In this document: positions 17,701 through 24,874 of the stretch, piece by piece
Layout: each line of letters opens with the position of its first letter
Position numbering within the stretch: the stretch's first letter is position 1
Origin: a virus
Reading direction: 5' to 3' (one strand)
IMG/VR virus record: IMGVR_UViG_3300027974_000120
Span: 1-29,197 of that record
DNA length: 29,197 nucleotides
Position numbers and translations under genes: made by a program
The notes under the pieces: generated by a model
Told to the model about the DNA's origin: nothing
The model's input: the letters and a program-made list of their open reading frames with translations, nothing else
The model's database searches: none

Positions 17701-17738
17701 CGGGAGGCCATGTCTGTGGCTAATGCGTGAAGGCTCAT
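14730..17738 (-). CDS. large Ala-rich virion protein with repeated HTH-like motifs
   Basis: 1002 residues. The ATG at 17738 is preceded by a good ribosome-binding site (GAGAGGC). The N-terminus includes MLVHMAPQEVAGLQALAMKHGG, then Gly/Ala-rich hydrophobic segments (about 55-150) that could insert in a membrane. Around 265-287 lie two Gly-rich motifs (FAEGGIVAL, HGGVPGYADG). Residues about 448-588 are an extreme Ala/Lys/Asp/Glu coiled coil of TolA-like composition. Four short motifs resembling helix-turn-helix units begin near residues 322, 430, 689 and 821. The C-terminus has ARLADGEFVVPARIV and LGNGSTEAGAKKLYAMMDRV, a conserved ending I associate with phage virion proteins. A role as an internal or ejected protein is inferred; no enzyme motif is visible. 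Confidence 0.72.
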   Translation of the reverse strand: MSLHALATDMASRGRGPDSMLVHMAPQEVAGLQALAMKHGGSLTINPDTGLPEAGFLSNILPILAGAALNYFAPGIGTALGSALGTSAAVGTGVAVGGATALATGSLSRGLMAGLGAYGGAGLAEGLMGAGTSAGLSEALAGSSSGNLGQAFGDVAATATDGSSGTAFNEFLKSNANPATQSFGDMASAGAKAVANDPMQFAKDNFKYLAAAASPIMADMMVPTTTQQPNIQGNDTINQFIYGPNGQYRRLNPVPAKNYGTPAFKPFAEGGIVALAHGGVPGYADGMLVGDQDVFNYFSGLDQAKLASGALDKQIAADMQTYNVSAADIARITGTQNQQADYEKRFVQQAATPTVTAPQFLAQTSDVALQNQALANALGSSGLSAAAQYAATHSDTGTAGGLAGLSQNINTALANPNLTREQAQTGMGTYGITDADVLRATGQTSSQIFDARDAAAKAAADKAAADKAARDKAAADAAAAAAAAAAKKKADDDAAAAAAAAKKKAEDDAAAAAAAKAAAEAAAKAAAEKAARDAAAAAEAARLKALAEGKTAAEAAAAAARAKAEADAIAKAAADKAAANAAAAANKITVDGTYVGTTGPAAVIGTQVGQGKITGVGSETTTGTTGPIIDYGGTAGFTVAPITLAKQQIAEQAAATTAAQNAQLDLYRSWITQNPNATDVEHANFMDKINLSPDVASRATPLSPQQMKNRYYDAKYNKMTGDSQAAYNFLMGKGAYPTKSGVGEIARPYAEATLGYPSNSNQQYIFDPVAKTYRLNKDYVAKYNDPTGGTNYLMSPNEIAAYFKANQGQADSATYDWAIENNLTPEEIASATGVPLSTVAAKWRDAKAKKASATKTEADKAAAAAAAGGGGSENDKRESGGAAAGGLMGYAMGGMPMTGYAVGGGLGSLGSYSDGGRLLRGPGDGVSDSIPATIGAKQQPARLADGEFVVPARIVSELGNGSTEAGAKKLYAMMDRVQRARGKTTGKNKVAANSRADKYLPA
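15975..16395 (-). repeat. Ala-codon-rich low-complexity tract (coiled-coil segment)
   Basis: Runs of GCN alanine codons alternate with Lys, Asp and Glu codons, encoding blocks such as AAAAKKKADDD. The DNA is a degenerate repeat of GCTGCGGC-like units. It produces long spurious open frames on the + strand. The tract could expand or contract by slippage. Confidence 0.8.
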
Positions 17739-17772
17739 TTTTGCCTCTCAAAATGGGGGTTAGTCAATAATA

Positions 17773-18423
17773 TCATGCTGGGAGCGCGGACACAAATGAA
17801 AGTGTAGCTACAACGGATTGTGTAGTTGGACGGGTGGGGCTTGTTCCAGCGGGGTATGCTTGGATAGTTACAGCAGCGTTTGTAGTTGACCAGTAAATTT
17901 GAATGTAATCGTCAGCATTCATGGACACATAGTAGTTCCAGCCAACAATCTCGTGGGCTTCTTCGCCCGGAGACGCGCTCTTTCGTGCGGGTATAGACAC
18001 ATAGCCTGTCGAGCCTGCAATATCTGTGCCGTTTTGCTTGAGCCAAATGCTGATGTCTTGAATCTGAGTGTCTGTGTTTTGGAACTGCGTACTGAACTGC
18101 AAGTTGTATATGCCTGCGTATGCCGCAGTAATTTTGGAACTACTTATACTTACACTGTTAGCAAAGTCAGTAGTGTTCAGTGTCATCAACGTAGCTGTAT
18201 TAGCTGTAGTTGTTTGGTCTACACTGCTGGAAAACGCCCCGTACGGAAACGCTAAATACCTACCGCCCGTGTTACCTGTAAGTTCTGTAAGCGCGTTTTG
18301 TAATTGGTTAAAGTAAAGACGCAAAACGTTTGTAAACTGATCCTGATAACGGCGCTCGTACGCATCTGTACCCAAAGGCAAGTTGGGTGTTGCGGGGTTA
18401 ATGATCCTGTTTTGTGTTGCCAT
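17773..18423 (-). CDS. C1q/TNF-like jelly-roll virion protein
   Basis: 216 residues starting with ATG at 18423. This ATG overlaps the TGA of the upstream gene by one base (TGATG), a usual sign of coupled translation; the TTG one codon upstream is less likely. The N-terminal 55 residues are helical and carry a YERRYQDQFTNVLRLYFNQL segment, probably an assembly or anchoring helix. From about residue 85 the pattern AAYAGIYNLQFSTQF, a SIWLKQNGTDI segment and MNADDYIQIYW fits a C1q/TNF-like trimeric beta jelly roll, as found in phage receptor-binding or decoration proteins. Its place after the hub-like gene suggests a tail or neck appendage. The fold is pattern-based and the precise role is unknown. 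Confidence 0.65.
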   Translation of the reverse strand: MATQNRIINPATPNLPLGTDAYERRYQDQFTNVLRLYFNQLQNALTELTGNTGGRYLAFPYGAFSSSVDQTTTANTATLMTLNTTDFANSVSISSSKITAAYAGIYNLQFSTQFQNTDTQIQDISIWLKQNGTDIAGSTGYVSIPARKSASPGEEAHEIVGWNYYVSMNADDYIQIYWSTTNAAVTIQAYPAGTSPTRPTTQSVVATLSFVSALPA

Positions 18424-20558
18424 CAACGTCTGCCGTCAGGTCTGATGTCTATGCGAGGAGCGCCAAGCTGCCAGCAGGTGTTGATCTGGTTTGAGCTAAT
18501 CTTAAAAATCATCTGGCGGCCGCGCAAACGTGTAAATATCATGCCCGTAAATTCTTCGGTGATGTAGTATGCGGATGACTTACGTACCGGCTGAGATGCG
18601 TCACTCGTAACGCCAGAGCCTGAGTTGGCTAAACCATACAACTCCATAGTCACAGTGGGTTGAACACCTGTCGGAGAAGTCGTGGCATTTTCAAAGGTCA
18701 GATCGGGGAGGACACGCCACACAAAACCAAAGTTGTGACCATCACCAATGTCAAACTCAGACGAGCTAATGTAAGCGTCAATTGCAACAGGAGTGCCGGT
18801 CGTGTCGTCATTCAAACCTGTCTCGTGGTTAATCAAGTTACCTGTGAGCGTGTTGGGGAAATAGTTTGCCGCAATTGGATATGACTGCAAGCCGGAGTCC
18901 AACCATGCCGTACGTGACATGGTGCCGTAGTACCAGATTTTCTCGAGATAGTTATAAATAACGTACCTGTCGATGTTTGACGAATTGGCTGAGCAATAGA
19001 ACCACCAGACTTCATTGAAGCCTTCGTTTGTGCCGGAAAATACTTGTAAATCCTGCTCTTGGTTAAGGTCACCAAACACGTAGCGGCGCAGGTCACAGTT
19101 AAGCGTTTGCACACGGCCATCGTAAGAGTAAAACTTGTCTACGCCCATCCAGTACACAATACCCGAAGCAATCACAGCCGCGTTAGGGCTCATGATAGAG
19201 ATGTTGTCACCAAGAAGTTGCGATGCCCATACGTACGGGGGGCCAAGGTATTGGAGCGAATATATGCTAACGTCGGTAAATACCACAAACTCTTGACGAG
19301 TCTGTACTACAGCTACAATTTCAGAGCCGTGGGATAGTCGGGTAAACCCTGCTTGGTTAGTTGGGTCTGGCGTCCAGTTATAAACATCGTCTTGCGCTGA
19401 CCATCGAATTAGCATGGGGTCAAGTAGGCTGGAGCCGTAGTCGTTACAACCAAAAGCAATTAAGAAGCGAGAAGCGTCCGACACGGTTATATTGTTCTGC
19501 ACAGTCGGTACATCAACAATTGTAGACACTGTGCCCGTACCTGAACTAGATGTATTGACTTCGTTACCAGCGTTGTCAAGTAAGTTAAACGTAAGCCCAT
19601 TAACTTGGAACACGTAATACGTAGTACCCGCAGTCACGCCTGTTGGTAGCGACCCGCCAGAGAACTGAAGCGCCGCGCCTTCGGTATAAAGTATGGTGGA
19701 GGTCACCACAGTTGGCGAAGCGTTTGTAAATGATACTGTACCACCAAGCGAGTTAAGCAGCACACCACGGGTGTTGACGCCATTATTGGCTGACCAGTAG
19801 TAGATGCCGCCTGTGCGTGGGCCGTAAACTAAATCTTGGCCATAATTAATTTGGTTCCACAAGCGGAGAGAAGATGTGGATGTAAGGCCATAACCCCACG
19901 TACCAATCGTGCCGCCAGCAGGGGGAGGACTACCCCAAGTACCAGCGCCCCAGCCCACAAGCGGAACAGGAATAGCTGGGCCGACATTGATCTGGTATGT
20001 AGCTACAACAGAAGCACCGCCGCCGGGAGAACCTGCAATAGCCGTTGCATTCGGAGTTACTGAAATTACAATCGTGTAAGTATTAGCGTCAAGCACCGTG
20101 ACTTGAAACTGCTGGTTAAGCACCGCAGCCGTAACGTTTGTACCACCACCGCCAATAGTTGCAGCACCGCTAAATGTCACAAAATCGCCCGTTACGCAGC
20201 CGTGGTTTGTGTCTGTAACAGTTACAGTAGTAGAAGCTGTTAATGCAAACGGATTGTTATTGATTGTAGAAGCTGCACGGACAGGCGTGATGTCATAGTA
20301 AATACCGCCTTGGTTGATGTAGAACTTAAGGTTTGTGCCAACGCCAATCAGATTGTCGCCGCCAAGCGTAACCCAATTCCACAAAGAACGGCATACGCCT
20401 TGGAACGAAGCGGCAGACAGCGGCTCCCAACCACCCAGCACTTCTGGATTACCTTGACGGAAGCGGATTTTGTTGCACTCGTACCAACCGCCTTCTGTGG
20501 TGTACCTAGTGTTCTCCCGGTTGACGCCCGGCTTAAACAGAATTTTTTGTAATGGCAT
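18423..20558 (-). CDS. hub/packaged-DNA-stabilisation-like structural protein with Ig-like insertions
   Basis: 711 residues starting with ATG at 20558, three bases after the lysozyme stop. The N-terminus has FKPGVNRENTRYTTEGGWYE and RFRQGNPEVLGGWE, a signature common in phage hub or stabilisation proteins. The body is beta-rich and resembles a propeller (VVFTDVSIYSLQYLGPPYVW, VYWMGVDKFYSYDGRVQT). Two Ser/Thr/Gly-rich segments (about 98-190 and 275-350, the second with LPTGVTAGTTYYVF) look like inserted Ig-like domains. Probable role: the tail hub or tubular protein that seals the head or carries fibres, comparable to P22 gp10 or T7 gp12. I could not verify homology to either. Its start region is coupled to the lysis genes and its end to the jelly-roll gene. 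Confidence 0.65.
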   Translation of the reverse strand: MPLQKILFKPGVNRENTRYTTEGGWYECNKIRFRQGNPEVLGGWEPLSAASFQGVCRSLWNWVTLGGDNLIGVGTNLKFYINQGGIYYDITPVRAASTINNNPFALTASTTVTVTDTNHGCVTGDFVTFSGAATIGGGGTNVTAAVLNQQFQVTVLDANTYTIVISVTPNATAIAGSPGGGASVVATYQINVGPAIPVPLVGWGAGTWGSPPPAGGTIGTWGYGLTSTSSLRLWNQINYGQDLVYGPRTGGIYYWSANNGVNTRGVLLNSLGGTVSFTNASPTVVTSTILYTEGAALQFSGGSLPTGVTAGTTYYVFQVNGLTFNLLDNAGNEVNTSSSGTGTVSTIVDVPTVQNNITVSDASRFLIAFGCNDYGSSLLDPMLIRWSAQDDVYNWTPDPTNQAGFTRLSHGSEIVAVVQTRQEFVVFTDVSIYSLQYLGPPYVWASQLLGDNISIMSPNAAVIASGIVYWMGVDKFYSYDGRVQTLNCDLRRYVFGDLNQEQDLQVFSGTNEGFNEVWWFYCSANSSNIDRYVIYNYLEKIWYYGTMSRTAWLDSGLQSYPIAANYFPNTLTGNLINHETGLNDDTTGTPVAIDAYISSSEFDIGDGHNFGFVWRVLPDLTFENATTSPTGVQPTVTMELYGLANSGSGVTSDASQPVRKSSAYYITEEFTGMIFTRLRGRQMIFKISSNQINTCWQLGAPRIDIRPDGRR

Positions 20559-20561
20559 CGG

Positions 20562-21005
20562 TCAATCCAGTAGGGCGCACTCAGCCGTGCGGCGTTTAAA
20601 CAAGCCCGGCAATACCTTGCCGCCACCTTTAGTCCAGAGCATCAATTGTTCCTTGGCTCCTTCCCAATCATTGGCGTTGATTTTCCTCTTTAATGTGCTT
20701 GTTTGCAAGCGCCCCGTCCCAAGGTTGTAACAGAAATCCACTATGGCATTGCACTTACGAACGTCAGTTATCAGGCCGGGGCAGTTACGCAGCACACCGG
20801 GCAAGTATGTATGTTCTAACTCAATCATCAAAAGCGCCCGTGCCGTGGGTTCATCCATCGGTGGGTCTTCTAAAGTTACCTTGCGTTTGTCTGCGTAGTA
20901 GGTAGAGCCATAGCCGATCGTAGCCACGCCAGCCGGACATAAATACGGCTTGGCGCGGTAGCCCTCAAACTGACGGCATAGACTGGCGGCTAACTCTAGG
21001 TTCAT
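20562..21005 (-). CDS. GH24 endolysin (muramidase) with E-C-T active site
   Basis: 147 residues. It cuts the beta-1,4 bond between MurNAc and GlcNAc in peptidoglycan at the end of infection. The start ATG at 21005 overlaps the holin stop in an ATGA. The catalytic Glu is E14 (QFEGYRAKPY). CPAGVATIGYGST follows, and the C-terminus has the family pattern KGGGKVLPGLFKRR. Spacing to T4 lysozyme (E11, D20, T26) places C23 where the catalytic Asp normally is, and T29 at the Thr. A Cys here is natural in many phage GH24 enzymes, and the T4 D20C mutant is known to be active. There is no signal peptide or SAR anchor, so it depends on the holin for access to the wall. Confidence 0.92.
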   Translation of the reverse strand: MNLELAASLCRQFEGYRAKPYLCPAGVATIGYGSTYYADKRKVTLEDPPMDEPTARALLMIELEHTYLPGVLRNCPGLITDVRKCNAIVDFCYNLGTGRLQTSTLKRKINANDWEGAKEQLMLWTKGGGKVLPGLFKRRTAECALLD

Positions 21006-21496
21006 AGCCCACGTTTAGCTAAAGTACGGTCGAGGAACCAGAAATTTATTGTGCCTGCAAGCAAAGCTGAGAAGTCAGGTGTCATCATGGTTTTAAACAC
21101 TTCTATAGCAGGTGCACCAGCTAACCATGCGTTGTATGCAAACCAAACATGGATGAATGACCAAACGAATAGTACCCAGTAAGTTACGACTGGACGCACA
21201 GAAGCAGACAGACTAGCGGCCCAACCACCAGCGGCTTTGACCATCTCGGCCTGCTGGGTGATGGCATTATTAAACGCATCCATAACACCTACGTCAATAG
21301 CGGCTTCTCTTTGAGCGCCAATCTCAGCTAACTTTTGCTGACCGCGCAGTTGCTCCAGTTCGCACTGGCGGGAGAACATCAATAGCTCATGGGAGCGCTC
21401 ATTCTTCTTGTCAAAGAACTTTAGCACCTCGGGCGCAAGGCGGAACACACCGCCAAAGATGGAGCCTAGTAAGCCACCAGAAAGAATATCTAGCAT
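21002..21496 (-). CDS. holin, three-TM type
   Basis: 164 residues. ATG at 21496 follows a good ribosome-binding site (AAAAAGGATC). Hydrophobic segments lie at about 4-24, 101-124 (Trp-rich: VTYWVLFVWSFIHVWFAY) and 138-157, separated by a charged helical region (30-90) with KFFDKKNERSHELLMF. The ending AGTINFWFLDRTLAKRGL matches the usual C-terminus of the 3-TM holin family that includes GTA-type holins. It is adjacent to and overlaps the lysozyme gene, which supports a lysis role: pores in the inner membrane let the endolysin reach the wall. Its start overlaps the end of the next upstream gene by seven bases. Confidence 0.8.
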   Translation of the reverse strand: MLDILSGGLLGSIFGGVFRLAPEVLKFFDKKNERSHELLMFSRQCELEQLRGQQKLAEIGAQREAAIDVGVMDAFNNAITQQAEMVKAAGGWAASLSASVRPVVTYWVLFVWSFIHVWFAYNAWLAGAPAIEVFKTMMTPDFSALLAGTINFWFLDRTLAKRGL

Positions 21497-21762
21497 TTGT
21501 GATCCTTTTTATCATCGTTTTGCATGAGTTTGATACCACTTAGAAACCCAATCATGCCGCCGATCAGAGTAGAAAAAGCGGGTGAAATCATCTTGAAAAT
21601 TTCTGCGTTGTCCACTTCCTTGGCCCACAGCCCCAACATAAAGGCGATTACCATAGCCAAGACGGAGATGCACAAGGTGGTGCTGACCATTAGCGTGACG
21701 TACAGCGTGAGCTTCTCTTTAGTGTCCGGCACAGGCTTTTGGGGTATTGGTTTTCTGGTCAT
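21490..21762 (-). CDS. small two-TM membrane protein (second holin or antiholin candidate)
   Basis: 90 residues. The start ATG at 21762 overlaps the stop of the upstream gene (ATGA). A short polar N-terminus rich in Pro and Lys is followed by two hydrophobic segments (about 18-45 and 57-80, the second with GGMIGFLSGIKLM) and a very charged tail (QNDDKKDHKC). This layout is typical of small phage holins. With a 3-TM holin next to it, this could be a second holin, an antiholin or another lysis-timing factor. I do not recognise a named family. Confidence 0.6.
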   Translation of the reverse strand: MTRKPIPQKPVPDTKEKLTLYVTLMVSTTLCISVLAMVIAFMLGLWAKEVDNAEIFKMISPAFSTLIGGMIGFLSGIKLMQNDDKKDHKC

Positions 21763-21998
21763 ACAAGTAAATCAATCTCACGTTTCAAGTTGTTGATCTG
21801 AATGTTCAGTGTGACCTGACGCATCCTATAAGCATAAATCTCGTACTCATATTGGTGGAACTTCTTGATTGTTTTATCTACCTGCACCTGCAAGGCGTGT
21901 TCGGCATTTTGCTTTTCCACCTTTTTTATAAATGCTTCTTGTTGCACCATAGCTTGAGGCTGGACTACCGGATACCACTTGTCGTAGCTGACCTTCAT
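21759..21998 (-). CDS. small coiled-coil protein in the lysis cluster, function unknown
   Basis: 79 residues, joined to both neighbours by ATGA overlaps. No membrane segment or signal peptide is seen. From about residue 20 it is highly charged and helical (AFIKKVEKQNAEHALQVQVD, then YRMRQVTLNIQINNLKREID), suggesting a coiled coil. The position beside holin genes suggests a lysis-associated or cytoplasmic helper role, but it lacks the inner-membrane anchor expected of an i-spanin. No function assigned. Confidence 0.55.
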   Translation of the reverse strand: MKVSYDKWYPVVQPQAMVQQEAFIKKVEKQNAEHALQVQVDKTIKKFHQYEYEIYAYRMRQVTLNIQINNLKREIDLLV

Positions 21999-22282
21999 TT
22001 CTTTTCTCGCTCAAGTGCATCTTTATATCCATGAACAACTTTGTTACGCAGCCATGTGGAGTCTGCCGTACCCGCCCACTCGGACAGGTTGTTCCAAATT
22101 ACCACGTATTCCGTTGACTTGCAGTAAGCTGCGTTCTGATCCAGCCACGCCATCATCTGTTTGTGACGCTCGGTCGGGTCGTGAACTGTGTACCCAATCC
22201 CATAGAACTCGCGCACATGACAGCCACTCTTGGCTACGGCTCCGACTAGCCCCAACAGTAATAACAGAAGGAGCCAGCGCAT
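21995..22282 (-). CDS. small exported protein, function unknown
   Basis: 95 residues. The N-terminus (MRWLLLLLLLGLVGAVAKSG) is a strong Sec-type signal peptide or membrane anchor. The C-terminal half has IWNNLSEWAGTADS and LRNKVVHGYKDAL. Two cysteines (C21 and C54) remain after the hydrophobic stretch and could form a disulfide. The sequence before C21 (KSGC) is a poor lipobox because of the Lys at -3. It is joined to the next gene by an ATGA overlap. Its place in the lysis cluster and an envelope location fit a spanin-like or wall-associated role, but nothing in the sequence proves this. Confidence 0.58.
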   Translation of the reverse strand: MRWLLLLLLLGLVGAVAKSGCHVREFYGIGYTVHDPTERHKQMMAWLDQNAAYCKSTEYVVIWNNLSEWAGTADSTWLRNKVVHGYKDALEREKK

Positions 22283-22288
22283 ACATGG

Positions 22289-22786
22289 TTAGGGAGCGTC
22301 AGGCCAAGTGATTGTCCAAGGGAAACCAGACTGTGCAGTGATGTCACGCAGAGCTTGGCGGTATGTAGCCCATGCAGTTTTATCTGCGGTGCTGTCGGCA
22401 ATCTGAGTCCAGTCGCAGTCTTTGAGCATTTGAGTGCGTGAGGCGCGTACACTTGCAGCTTGCTCTGCGTCTTTCATTGCCTTGTATGCAGTCTCTTGTT
22501 CTGCGGCTGTCTGAGCTGGCTGGTCACCTTCGGCGGCACGGTCTGTGAATACGGGGCCGAGAATGTAGTTGGTGTACCACTTGCCTTCAATCTCTGTTAC
22601 GCCTGAACGCATGGAGTATTGATAGACTGTACCGCCTGTGGCTTGTGGGCCTTCAAAGACAATGTCTGCGCCCCACTCGTTGATGACTTCTTCAGTCAAT
22701 AACTTGGGCAATCCCAAGCCTTCATGCAGTCTGCGGAACTCGTCCTCGTACATGACTGCGCCTGTGTTTCTTACACGAATTTGCAT
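22289..22786 (-). CDS. tail (fibre) assembly chaperone, Phage_tail_APC-like
   Basis: 165 residues. The ATG at 22786 has a strong ribosome-binding site (AAAAGGAGC), the best in the operon. The C-terminal 60 residues carry the signature LKDCDWTQIADS, WATYRQALRDITAQSG and FPWTITWPDAP, typical of the Phage_tail_APC family of assembly chaperones encoded next to tail-fibre genes. The N-terminal 100 residues include GKWYTNYILGPVF. The probable role is helping the neighbouring fibre proteins fold or trimerise, without being a major virion part. The gene lies directly downstream of two fibre genes, as expected. Confidence 0.8.
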   Translation of the reverse strand: MQIRVRNTGAVMYEDEFRRLHEGLGLPKLLTEEVINEWGADIVFEGPQATGGTVYQYSMRSGVTEIEGKWYTNYILGPVFTDRAAEGDQPAQTAAEQETAYKAMKDAEQAASVRASRTQMLKDCDWTQIADSTADKTAWATYRQALRDITAQSGFPWTITWPDAP

Positions 22787-22798
22787 GATGTGCTCCTT

Positions 22799-24865
22799 TT
22801 AAGCAATTGCGAGAAAAATATATGAACCGCCGTTGGTGTTTATATCAACGTAATTTTCTGCCGTTAATTGAAATCCAGTTGACGCGGTGGTAACACTGTT
22901 TACAGTTCCTTGTGCATCGGTTGTGTTCAACGTTAAATAATTGTCATTACCAGTAACCATACCACGGGCTGTGTCGTACACCCACCAGTTGCCTGTTGAG
23001 TCTGTGCGTTTGATAAGCACAAACCTAGCCCCGCCAGTAAATCCGCAGTTAATGGTTTGAACTGCGCCCGTACCTGTGTACGCCCCAACTTTGGAAACGC
23101 CGGGGCAAGTGGCAAATAAGTAGGCTACGTAAGTACCGCCAGCACTGTTTGTTGTCCCTGCTGTACCTACTGTAAATACTGATGCTGTAGGCGCTGTATC
23201 ATTCCAAACAACAGAATAAGTTCCAGCCGGTGAATCTGTAAAAAACAATGACTTTGTTGCCCCAGTAGCGGCTGTATAAATAGCCCAGTTTGCGTTAACC
23301 GAGCGCCCTTTTACAATCATCATCTCAGGCACAACACCTAAGTTATGGTTAAACGTAGTGGCGCTTCCCGTCCCTAAATAGCAAACCTCATCAAAAAAAC
23401 TGGGAGCGCGGCGGAATGCCCAGTTTACAAACTTACCTAAACTGCCATAACTTTTATTAAAAAGCGTGGTGTTGCTGTCCATACCTATGTAATAGGTTGG
23501 AGCTTGGTTATTTTGAGCCGCAGTGCCAGAAGAAATTAATTCAGGGGAGTTAGTAGACCCAGACCCGCGTAGGCGGTCAGTCCATGCGGGGCCGTAGTTT
23601 GTGTTTGGTGGGACAGCCGCGTTAACAGACAGATCTACTGGGAAGTTTGTTGTAAATGTTTCCCCAACACCGCCATTACCATTACCTTGGTAAGGTATAA
23701 ATACCTTAGTCGCATCCGTAGGCACTTTCATCGGGCCACGGCGGATGGCTATGTAGATGTAGTTGGCAAAACTTGCAAAAGGGCCAGATGCGTTTGGCGT
23801 GGAGAACCCAGTGGCATTAGGTGCAATAGCACTTGCACCCGAAGATTCTGTGCTATTAAGATTGGGGTACAGCACACTGTAGCCCGTATTGGACATCCTA
23901 CGCATTGTGTCGTAGATTTGCCAGTTTTCTGAACTGCCGCTATTTTTCACAAGAAGCCACTGAACTTCATAGCCAAGATTTACAGGAGCCGTGATTTTCC
24001 CACTGCCATCAGTTACAAACGACCCACAAGTAATAGCATTGTCTGTGCCAGTTAAGCCAAAGCCTCCTGCGTTGTGGGCAAATAGGTAGGCGACATAATC
24101 ATTCCCTGTGTAATTTACTTGGTAGTTATCGCCCAATGTAAAGACGCTAGCCGTTGGAGTTGTGTTGTTCCAGCTCGGGTCTGTACCTGCATTTGTAGAC
24201 GAGTTAAGCACCAGCGTTTGAGTGTTGCCTAATGCCTGATGGTACACATACCAAGGGCCGCCCAATAAATTTCTAACAATCATGCACCCCGGCACTGCAC
24301 CAAGATTGTGCGCTACTTGCCGCCCAGCAGTTGAATTACCTGAGTATGTGACAATGTCAAAAAACTTTGGTTGCTCTCGGAATGTCCATGAGACTTCGTT
24401 TTCGCCTACACCATAGTTTGTACCGACACCATTTGAGTCTGCTCTTAGGGTAAAGCCGTTTGAGTTAAACGCAGAAATGCCAGCAGTGTTTTCTGGAAAT
24501 CCTGTTTGTTGTGCAGCAGCTGAATTTGTATAAAGAATCCGACCACTTGTAAGTCCACGGGCAGAGTCAACAACAGCATTGTTGTATGCGGTCACTCGGT
24601 TTTTCATCCAAACCATGCCGCCATAGGCAGCTAAGTTAATACCATTGGTAATTGTCTGCGTAGCTCCGGTTCCTTGGTACAGGTATGTGCTAAACACATC
24701 CTCGATGTACGCTGGCACATTTCCAGCCGTGGGCCAGATGCCTTGCTTGGTGTATTGCAATGCTTGCTCGACTGTCCACACACCGGGAGCCGCACCCGTT
24801 TCGTATGGGCCTGCTGGTAACACAGGATTTTTTGTAATCAGACCGCCCGAATATTTCGTGCTCAT
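22799..24865 (-). CDS. tail-fibre-like protein with DUF7483-type repeats, paralogue 1
   Basis: 688 residues. ATG at 24865 has a ribosome-binding site (TAGGAAT) overlapping the stop of the upstream paralogue. The N-terminal 50 residues (GVWTVEQ, GIWP) resemble those of the paralogue and probably anchor it to the virion. The rest is at least five related beta modules starting near residues 54, 166, 268, 488 and 595. These alternate between 'G.gatQTI..gi', 'PKFFDIVTYSG', HNLGAVPGCMIV, 'NLGYEVQWLLVK' and 'W.VYDT.RGM' patterns. This is the DUF7483-type repeat seen in phage tail fibres. It ends in SYIFLAIA. The inferred role is host recognition. It lacks the fibronectin-like domain of the paralogue. 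Confidence 0.75.
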   Translation of the reverse strand: MSTKYSGGLITKNPVLPAGPYETGAAPGVWTVEQALQYTKQGIWPTAGNVPAYIEDVFSTYLYQGTGATQTITNGINLAAYGGMVWMKNRVTAYNNAVVDSARGLTSGRILYTNSAAAQQTGFPENTAGISAFNSNGFTLRADSNGVGTNYGVGENEVSWTFREQPKFFDIVTYSGNSTAGRQVAHNLGAVPGCMIVRNLLGGPWYVYHQALGNTQTLVLNSSTNAGTDPSWNNTTPTASVFTLGDNYQVNYTGNDYVAYLFAHNAGGFGLTGTDNAITCGSFVTDGSGKITAPVNLGYEVQWLLVKNSGSSENWQIYDTMRRMSNTGYSVLYPNLNSTESSGASAIAPNATGFSTPNASGPFASFANYIYIAIRRGPMKVPTDATKVFIPYQGNGNGGVGETFTTNFPVDLSVNAAVPPNTNYGPAWTDRLRGSGSTNSPELISSGTAAQNNQAPTYYIGMDSNTTLFNKSYGSLGKFVNWAFRRAPSFFDEVCYLGTGSATTFNHNLGVVPEMMIVKGRSVNANWAIYTAATGATKSLFFTDSPAGTYSVVWNDTAPTASVFTVGTAGTTNSAGGTYVAYLFATCPGVSKVGAYTGTGAVQTINCGFTGGARFVLIKRTDSTGNWWVYDTARGMVTGNDNYLTLNTTDAQGTVNSVTTASTGFQLTAENYVDINTNGGSYIFLAIA
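24056..24079. repeat. 24-bp sequence shared by the two fibre genes (copy 1)
   Basis: Identical over 24 bases to 26105-26128 in the paralogous fibre gene; it encodes the conserved AHNAGGFG segment. Similar near-identical blocks surround it, so it could support recombination between the two genes. Confidence 0.85.
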
Positions 24866-24874
24866 GTTTTATTC

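Noticed and set aside
17739-17772. Possible -10 box (TATTAT, 17767-17772) before the 1002-residue gene
   Set aside because: No acceptable -35 box at a suitable distance; the gap is only 34 bases and is well explained by a ribosome-binding site.
21995-22282. Lipoprotein (o-spanin) reading of the exported protein
   Set aside because: The residues before the first cysteine (AKSGC) do not fit a lipobox, mainly because of Lys at -3, and no anchored i-spanin partner is next to it.
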